The position numbers and the translations under genes are program-made. Below are positions 58,097-64,000 of a stretch of 64,000 bases of DNA, piece after piece (within the stretch, counting starts at the first letter, position 1; every line of letters begins with the position of its first letter). The notes beneath the pieces are model-generated. The model was not told the origin of the DNA. It was given only the letters and a program-made list of their open reading frames with translations, and searched no databases. Origin of the DNA: an uncultured Myroides sp. GTDB lineage: Bacteria > Bacteroidota > Bacteroidia > Flavobacteriales > Flavobacteriaceae. Location of the stretch: assembly GCA_913777665.1 (NCBI GenBank), contig CAJYTF010000034.1, forward strand, positions 124,001 through 188,000, written 5' to 3'.

Positions 58097-60064
58097 ATGA
58101 TTAAAAAAGAAACTATAGACGCAATTTTTGAGGCTGCCCGTGTGGAAGAAGTCATTGGCGACTTTGTGCAGCTTAAAAAAGCGGGCAGTAATTACAAAGG
58201 ATTAAGCCCCTTTGTAAACGAAAAATCGCCGTCGTTTATGGTTTCGCCTGCAAAACAAATCTGGAAAGATTTCTCGTCGGGCAAAGGCGGAAATGCCATC
58301 AGCTTTATTATGGAACACGAACATTTTTCGTATCCCGAAGCCTTGCGTTACCTTGCCAATAAGTATCAGATCGAAATTGAAGAAACCGAACAAACCGATT
58401 TAGAAAAGCAAGCCTTAAACGAACGCGAAAGTTTGTTTGTAGTTTCAGAATTCGCCAAGAAATACTTTCATGATGTATTGCTAAAAACCGATGAAGGCTT
58501 GGCAATTGGTCATTCGTACTTTAAAGAACGTGGCTTTACCGAAGAAACCATTAAAAAGTTTCAATTGGGATATTCGCCCGATCAATGGGATGCTTTTACA
58601 ACAGAAGCCTTGGCAAAAGGTTACAAATTGGAATTTCTTGAAAAAACCGGACTCACGATTGTAAAAGACGATAAAAAATTCGATCGCTTTAAAGGTCGAG
58701 TTATGTTTCCTATTGAAAGTATGAGTGGGCGAGTATTGGGTTTTGGTGGGCGAATTTTAACCAACGATAAAAAAGCAGCGAAATATTTGAATTCGCCCGA
58801 AAGCGACATCTATCATAAAAGCAAGGTTTTGTACGGAATTTTCCATGCAAAACAAGAAATCGCATCAAAAGACAACTGTTATTTGGTGGAAGGTTATACC
58901 GATGTGATTCAGATGTATCAGGCAGGAATTAAAAACGTGGTAGCTTCGTCGGGAACGGCTTTAACGCCCGATCAAATTCGATTGATTAACCGTTTAACGA
59001 AAAATATTACGGTTTTGTTTGATGGCGATGCTGCGGGAATGCGCGCGTCGTTACGCGGTATTGATCTGATTTTGGAAGCCGGAATGAATGTACGTGTTTG
59101 TACATTTCCCGATGGCGATGATCCCGACAGTTTTGCCCGAAAAACTCCGATTGACGAATTACAGCATTATTTAAAAGAAAACGCTACCGATTTTATTCGA
59201 TTTAAAGCGAATTTGTTGATGAAAGATGCCGGAAATGATCCTATTAAAAAAGCCGATGTAATTCGTGATATCGTAGTTTCAATTTCTAAAGTGCCCGATC
59301 ATATCCAGCGTGAAGTTTATGTGCAGGAATGTGCATCGATCATGGATATTTCAGAAGATGTTTTGTTCAGCACTTTGGCACAGATCGGTAAAAAGGAACT
59401 GCAGGAAGCCAACAAAAAATTTGTTCAAGATAAAAAAATGGAGGTTGTAAAAGCAACTCCTGAAGAAACCAAAGAAAAAGTCAATATTATTTATCTTTTG
59501 GAACGAAAAATCATTGAGATTTTGTTGATTTACGGTAATTACGAAGAACTTTTTGACGAGTATGAACTTACGGTTGAAGACGATAAAGTAGTTACACAGG
59601 AAAAACGTGTAAAACGTAAAGTGTTTGATAAAGTTTTTTTAAGCTTGCAAGAAGATGAAATTGAAATGAGCAATGCTCATTTTCAGGCAATTTTAAAAGA
59701 TATACTTAACTTTTATCATACCAACGAAACCTGGAATTTAGAGAGTTATTTGCAGCAAGTTAAACCCGAATTGACAGATGAAATTACATCGATTATTATG
59801 GATGATGAGCGATACAACCTGCATAATTGGGAAAAACAGAACATTTTGGTAAAAGGCAAAGATTCGGGCGTGCAGCAATATGTAAACGAAACTATTTTAA
59901 CGCTTCGTTCGTATTTAATTTTTGAGATTATTGAAGGGTTAAAAAAACAAATACAGGAAAATCCTGAAAAAGCCAGAGATTTACTGACCGATGTTGTTGA
60001 TTACAACAATTTAAAACATACTTTTTCAAGCGAATTGGGAAGAGTAATGTCGAGGTTTAGTTAG
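58097..60064 (+). CDS. dnaG: DNA primase
   Basis: MIKKETIDAIFEAARVEEVIGDFVQLKKAGSNYKGLSPF; Toprim VEGYTDVIQMYQAG. Confidence 0.97.
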   Translation: MIKKETIDAIFEAARVEEVIGDFVQLKKAGSNYKGLSPFVNEKSPSFMVSPAKQIWKDFSSGKGGNAISFIMEHEHFSYPEALRYLANKYQIEIEETEQTDLEKQALNERESLFVVSEFAKKYFHDVLLKTDEGLAIGHSYFKERGFTEETIKKFQLGYSPDQWDAFTTEALAKGYKLEFLEKTGLTIVKDDKKFDRFKGRVMFPIESMSGRVLGFGGRILTNDKKAAKYLNSPESDIYHKSKVLYGIFHAKQEIASKDNCYLVEGYTDVIQMYQAGIKNVVASSGTALTPDQIRLINRLTKNITVLFDGDAAGMRASLRGIDLILEAGMNVRVCTFPDGDDPDSFARKTPIDELQHYLKENATDFIRFKANLLMKDAGNDPIKKADVIRDIVVSISKVPDHIQREVYVQECASIMDISEDVLFSTLAQIGKKELQEANKKFVQDKKMEVVKATPEETKEKVNIIYLLERKIIEILLIYGNYEELFDEYELTVEDDKVVTQEKRVKRKVFDKVFLSLQEDEIEMSNAHFQAILKDILNFYHTNETWNLESYLQQVKPELTDEITSIIMDDERYNLHNWEKQNILVKGKDSGVQQYVNETILTLRSYLIFEIIEGLKKQIQENPEKARDLLTDVVDYNNLKHTFSSELGRVMSRFS

Positions 60065-60077
60065 TTTTAACTTAAGT

Positions 60078-60110
60078 AACTCTAACAGAGTTTGAAACTC
60101 TGTTAGAGTT
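60078..60110. repeat. Perfect palindrome downstream of dnaG (possible terminator)
   Basis: AACTCTAACAGAGTTT-g-AAACTCTGTTAGAGTT. Confidence 0.85.
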
Positions 60111-60138
60111 TTATTTAATAGAGTTAAAAAACATCAAC

Positions 60139-60945
60139 CTAAAACTTTACCTCATCAGAAATTTCACAAACCGGAATCGGGTTCATTTTATGCTGGTTAA
60201 TTGTATGTAAGCGTTTGTAAATTTTAAAAACCTCTAATTCTCGACCCATAAAATCAGCCTCCGTTTTGCCAGCATCAAAAGCTTTCATAGCAAACTCTAA
60301 CTCATCATAATTTGCTCCTAATTGATCTTCGTCTGATCTGTCATCACCAAACAAACCATCGGTAGGTTTTGCCTTGATAATATTCTGGGTAATTCCTAAA
60401 TAAGCTGCCAACGCTCTAACTTCAGACTTCATTAAATCTGCAATCGGACTTAAATCAACACCGCCATCGCCGTATTTCGTAAAAAATCCAACCCCGAAAT
60501 CTTCCACTTTATTACCTGTTCCTGCTACCAAAAAACCGTTGATTCCTGCAAAATAATACAAAGTTGTCATGCGTAAGCGTGCGCGCGTATTTGCCAATGT
60601 TAAGTTTAAAACCGGTAAATTATCAACTTTTGGCAATGCGTTTGCCATTAAATCAAACGTAGCGGTTAAATCGGCAATGGTATTTGTTACGTTTTTGTAA
60701 CTGTCTTTTAAAAACTGAATATGCTCCTGTCCACGTGAAACCTGACTTGGTGCCTGATGTATCGGCATTTCGACACACAACGTAGGCAAACCGGTTTTGG
60801 CACATAAGGTAGAAACCAATGCAGAATCTATTCCGCCCGAAATTCCTACCACAAAGCCTTTCACTTTTGCGTTTTCGGCATAGGTTTTTAGCCAGTTAAC
60901 AATGTGGTTTACTATTTTTTCAGAATTTATCTTTTTATCTTCCAT
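60139..60945 (-). CDS. nadE: NAD(+) synthetase
   Basis: VVGISGGIDSALVSTL, AGTGNKVEDFGVGFFTKYGDGGVDLSPI. Confidence 0.95.
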   Translation of the reverse strand: MEDKKINSEKIVNHIVNWLKTYAENAKVKGFVVGISGGIDSALVSTLCAKTGLPTLCVEMPIHQAPSQVSRGQEHIQFLKDSYKNVTNTIADLTATFDLMANALPKVDNLPVLNLTLANTRARLRMTTLYYFAGINGFLVAGTGNKVEDFGVGFFTKYGDGGVDLSPIADLMKSEVRALAAYLGITQNIIKAKPTDGLFGDDRSDEDQLGANYDELEFAMKAFDAGKTEADFMGRELEVFKIYKRLHTINQHKMNPIPVCEISDEVKF

Positions 60946-60963
60946 TGCAAATTTTTGATTAAC

Positions 60964-60971
60964 TATATTTG
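60964..60971 (+). promoter_or_regulatory. -7 element TATATTTG for gldB
   Basis: TAnnTTTG consensus. Confidence 0.5.
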
Positions 60972-61005
60972 TGACTTAAAATTATAAAATCTATCGCTCT
61001 TTACG

Positions 61006-61965
61006 ATGAAAAACACGTTTTATTTACTGCTTTGTTCGATATTTTTTGTAGCATGCCAAAAAGAAAATGCTGTAAACAAAGAGGTTTTAAATATTCCTGT
61101 TGAAGCACAAATCGATCGTTTTGATCAGGAATTCATGCAGACAACACCGGAAAATTTCAATACGTTGAAACAAAAATATCCTTTGTTATTAAGCGAAAAT
61201 GTACCTGATTCGGTTTGGTTCAACAAAAAAAATGATACCTTATTTAACGAATTGTACAGCGAAACGCAAAAGCAATTCAAAGATATATCTGCCTTAAAAG
61301 CCGATTTAACTTCACTATTCAAACACATAAAATATTATTACCCTAACGAAAATCCGGGTAGGGTAATCACTGTTTTATCTGAAGTTGATATTACCAGTCG
61401 TGCCATTTACACCGATTCTGTTTCAATTATTTCGTTGGATACTTATTTAGGTAAAAACCATAAATTTTATGTAGATTTTGACTCGTACACTTTAGGCGAT
61501 TTTGAACCTAACAGAATTGTTGTTGATTTGGCAGGGAATTTCGCTTTACAGAAAGTTCCGCAACCGCAAGATCGTCAGTTTTTAAGTCAGATGATTTACT
61601 GGGGAAAAATTATGTACATGAAGGAAATGCTGTTGCCGGAAGTTAGCGATGCGTTAAAAATAAATTATACCGAAGACCAATTAAAATGGATTGAAGCCAA
61701 CGAAACGCAGGTTTGGAAAAATTTTATTGAAAGTAAATATCTGTATGATAATGATCCTAAATTAGTTGCACGTTTTATTCAGCGTGCGCCGTTTTCTAAA
61801 TTTTATTTGGAATTGGATCAAGAATCGCCAGGAAGCGTTGGTGTTTACATTGGTTGGCAAATTGTGCGTTCGTACATGAAAAATAATAACGTAACTTTGC
61901 AGGAACTAACATTAAAAGATGCTAAAACTATTTTTGAGCAATCTAAATACAAACCTAAAAAGTAA
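61006..61965 (+). CDS. gldB: Gliding motility lipoprotein GldB
   Basis: Lipobox FFVACQKEN, IDRFDQEFMQTTPENF; adjacent to gldC. Confidence 0.9.
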   Translation: MKNTFYLLLCSIFFVACQKENAVNKEVLNIPVEAQIDRFDQEFMQTTPENFNTLKQKYPLLLSENVPDSVWFNKKNDTLFNELYSETQKQFKDISALKADLTSLFKHIKYYYPNENPGRVITVLSEVDITSRAIYTDSVSIISLDTYLGKNHKFYVDFDSYTLGDFEPNRIVVDLAGNFALQKVPQPQDRQFLSQMIYWGKIMYMKEMLLPEVSDALKINYTEDQLKWIEANETQVWKNFIESKYLYDNDPKLVARFIQRAPFSKFYLELDQESPGSVGVYIGWQIVRSYMKNNNVTLQELTLKDAKTIFEQSKYKPKK

Positions 61966-62300
61966 TGGCTAACAACAAATCTACAATTAAAATAAACGTA
62001 TCGGTTGACGAAAATAAAGTCCCTGACGATATTAGATGGACTGCAACCGACGGCGGTATTGAAAACGAACAAGCAAAGGCAATGTTGCTATCAATCTGGG
62101 ACAGTAAAGTTCAAGAAACACTACGAATTGATTTATGGACGAAAGAAATGCCGGTTGACGAAATGAAGGTATTCTTTCACCAGACTTTAGTGGCAATGGC
62201 TGATACTTTTGAACGTGCTACCGACGATAAAAAAATGAGCGATACCATGCGCGATTTTTGTGCTTATTTTGCCGAAAAATTAGAACTTCACAAAAAGTAA
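61965..62300 (+). CDS. gldC: Gliding motility protein GldC
   Basis: INVSVDENKVPDDIRWTATDGGIENEQAKAMLLSIWDSK. Confidence 0.92.
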   Translation: MANNKSTIKINVSVDENKVPDDIRWTATDGGIENEQAKAMLLSIWDSKVQETLRIDLWTKEMPVDEMKVFFHQTLVAMADTFERATDDKKMSDTMRDFCAYFAEKLELHKK

Positions 62301-62316
62301 GATCCATAAAGCAATT

Positions 62317-62604
62317 ATGAAAAATCAGGCTTCAAAGATGAAACTTTCGCAGATTGTTTTCATTATAAGCGTATTTACAACTGTTTACTGGCTGGTTGCG
62401 TTTAACACAAACGTTTACCGTTATGCATTTACAGGAGCTATCTTCGATATGACTTCTTTCTTGCTTATGATTAGTTTATACACACTGCCTTTTTTAATAA
62501 TTGCGTTGATTTTACGTCTAAAACAAAGAACTCCTAAATTACATTATGTTAGTTTAGGACTTCTTTTATTTATGCTGATTTTAATATTTGCTGTTTATCA
62601 ATAA
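62317..62604 (+). CDS. Small hypothetical membrane protein
   Basis: 3 predicted TM segments, follows gldC. Confidence 0.6.
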   Translation: MKNQASKMKLSQIVFIISVFTTVYWLVAFNTNVYRYAFTGAIFDMTSFLLMISLYTLPFLIIALILRLKQRTPKLHYVSLGLLLFMLILIFAVYQ

Positions 62605-62683
62605 CATTTTCACAGATTTTTATAAAACAGTTCAATTTTCGGGTGAAAATAACTTCGTATCTTTGCACAAACAACACACAACA

Positions 62684-63346
62684 ATGAAAAATACATTAAT
62701 TGCGCCTTCGGTTCTTGCAGCCGATTTTGCAAACTTACAACGCGATGTAGAAATGATTAACAACAGCGCTGCCGATTGGTTTCATATCGATATCATGGAC
62801 GGTGTTTTTGTGCCAAACATCTCTTTTGGAATGCCGGTTTTGGCTGCCATTAACAAACATGCAAAAAAAACAATCGATGTACATTTAATGATTGTTGATC
62901 CTGACCGATATATTGAAACTTTTAAGAATTTGGGTGCCGATATTTTAACGGTTCATTACGAAGCTTGCACACATTTACACCGCTCGTTACAAGCCATTAA
63001 AGCTGCGGGAATGAAAGCAGGTGTTGCCATTAATCCGCACACAAATGTTGCTTTGTTAGAGGATGTAATCAACGATATTGATTTGGTTTGTATTATGAGT
63101 GTGAATCCTGGTTTTGGCGGACAATCATTCATTGAAAACACGTATAAAAAAGTACAACAGCTTAAAGAAATTATTGTTAGAAACAATGCTACAACTTTAA
63201 TTGAAATTGATGGTGGTGTTACCGATAAAAACGCTGCAGATTTAGTAAAAGCGGGTGCAGATGTTTTAGTTGCCGGCAGTTTTGTGTTCACGGCACAAGA
63301 CCCGATTGCAACGATAGAGAATTTAAAAAATATTACTTCTATATAA
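62684..63346 (+). CDS. rpe: Ribulose-phosphate 3-epimerase
   Basis: IAPSVLAADFANLQRDVEMI, HIDIMDGVFVPNISFG, VNPGFGGQSFI; TATCTTTG -7 box at 62658. Confidence 0.97.
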   Translation: MKNTLIAPSVLAADFANLQRDVEMINNSAADWFHIDIMDGVFVPNISFGMPVLAAINKHAKKTIDVHLMIVDPDRYIETFKNLGADILTVHYEACTHLHRSLQAIKAAGMKAGVAINPHTNVALLEDVINDIDLVCIMSVNPGFGGQSFIENTYKKVQQLKEIIVRNNATTLIEIDGGVTDKNAADLVKAGADVLVAGSFVFTAQDPIATIENLKNITSI

Positions 63347-63347
63347 C

Positions 63348-63378
63348 AAAAAAGACTTCCTATTCGGAAGTCTTTTTT
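63348..63378. terminator. Bidirectional terminator
   Basis: aaaaagacttcc tattc ggaagtcttttt. Confidence 0.85.
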
Positions 63379-64000
63379 AAATTTAAACGGTAGTTTACAC
63401 CCAGCTGTATCCAGCGACTTGGCATAGGCACAGCGGCAACTTCCTTATAAGTACTGTTAAATAAATTGGTTGCCTGTGTATAGATTTGGAACGATGGAAA
63501 CTGATACATCAATCGTAAATCTGATACAAAATAACCGTCGTTCAATTCGCGCTTTAAATATCGGTTTTGAAACTGAATTCCAAAATCATTTATCGTGTAG
63601 TTAATTCCTGCAATTGCCTGATGTTTTAAACTTTCAATAGTATATTTTGAAATGATTTCGCTTGCAGCATCTTGTTTTTTCGGACTTAAATATTGATAGC
63701 TTAACGAATAGCCTAATTTTTGATTGGCTGCAATCTGAATATCCTGATTATATCGAACATTAAACCCGCGCATTACCTGATTTCCTAAATTTTGCGGTTG
63801 GTACGGAACATCGGTAGAAATTCTTGTCCAATCAATAAAATCAGAAATATTTCGTTCAAAAACACTCGCAACAAATCGTTTGTTTTGCTTGGTATAATTC
63901 ACACCAACTTCGTACTGCCAAGCTGCTTCGGGTTTTAGATCAGGATTTCCTATATTTCCTGGTCTTTGATTTACATACAAATCGGTAAACGATGGAATAC
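63360..64000 (-). CDS. TonB-dependent receptor, C-terminal part (BtuB-like; truncated by window end)
   Basis: IPSFTDLYVNQRPGNIGNPDLKPEAAWQYEVGVNYT...FERNISDFIDW; open frame runs off the window edge. Confidence 0.85.
   Translation of the reverse strand, partial: IPSFTDLYVNQRPGNIGNPDLKPEAAWQYEVGVNYTKQNKRFVASVFERNISDFIDWTRISTDVPYQPQNLGNQVMRGFNVRYNQDIQIAANQKLGYSLSYQYLSPKKQDAASEIISKYTIESLKHQAIAGINYTINDFGIQFQNRYLKRELNDGYFVSDLRLMYQFPSFQIYTQATNLFNSTYKEVAAVPMPSRWIQLGVNYRLNLKKTSE

Noticed and set aside
1-64000. CRISPR array, prophage, transposase or rRNA operon
   Set aside because: No regularly spaced direct repeats, phage structural genes, IS transposases or rRNA signatures were seen on either strand

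Overview
64 kb chromosomal window from a Bacteroidota genome, almost certainly Flavobacteriaceae. Supporting traits are TAnnTTTG-type promoters, gldB/gldC, T9SS type A sorting domains, a MurF-Alr fusion and a short NuoG. Most of it is housekeeping: nuoF(partial)-GHIJKLMN, aspS, pth, cls, an RND efflux operon, murF-alr, mscL, dnaG, nadE, gldBC, rpe, tRNA-Ser(GGA) and tRNA-Gly(TCC). No CRISPR array, rRNA, prophage or transposase gene was recognised. The best candidate for an undescribed system is at 38.4-41.1 kb. There, a minus-strand cobalamin (B12) riboswitch precedes two co-directional T9SS-secreted surface proteins, a YncE-like beta-propeller and a protein with an internal tandem duplication. 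I read this as a possible T9SS-displayed B12-capture module analogous to BtuG. Other points worth a second look: a Vsr-like nuclease lacking the Zn ligands beside an HNH endonuclease with no methyltransferase, with a structured ~82-nt element between them; a large TPR/MORN (YwqK-like) protein followed by an intact and a catalytically dead DUF3857/transglutaminase protein; an in-frame amber codon in a beta-barrel paralog; near-perfect palindromes, two of which flank dnaG; and a probably leaderless dnaG. All calls come from reading the sequence and the supplied ORFs; no database search was run.
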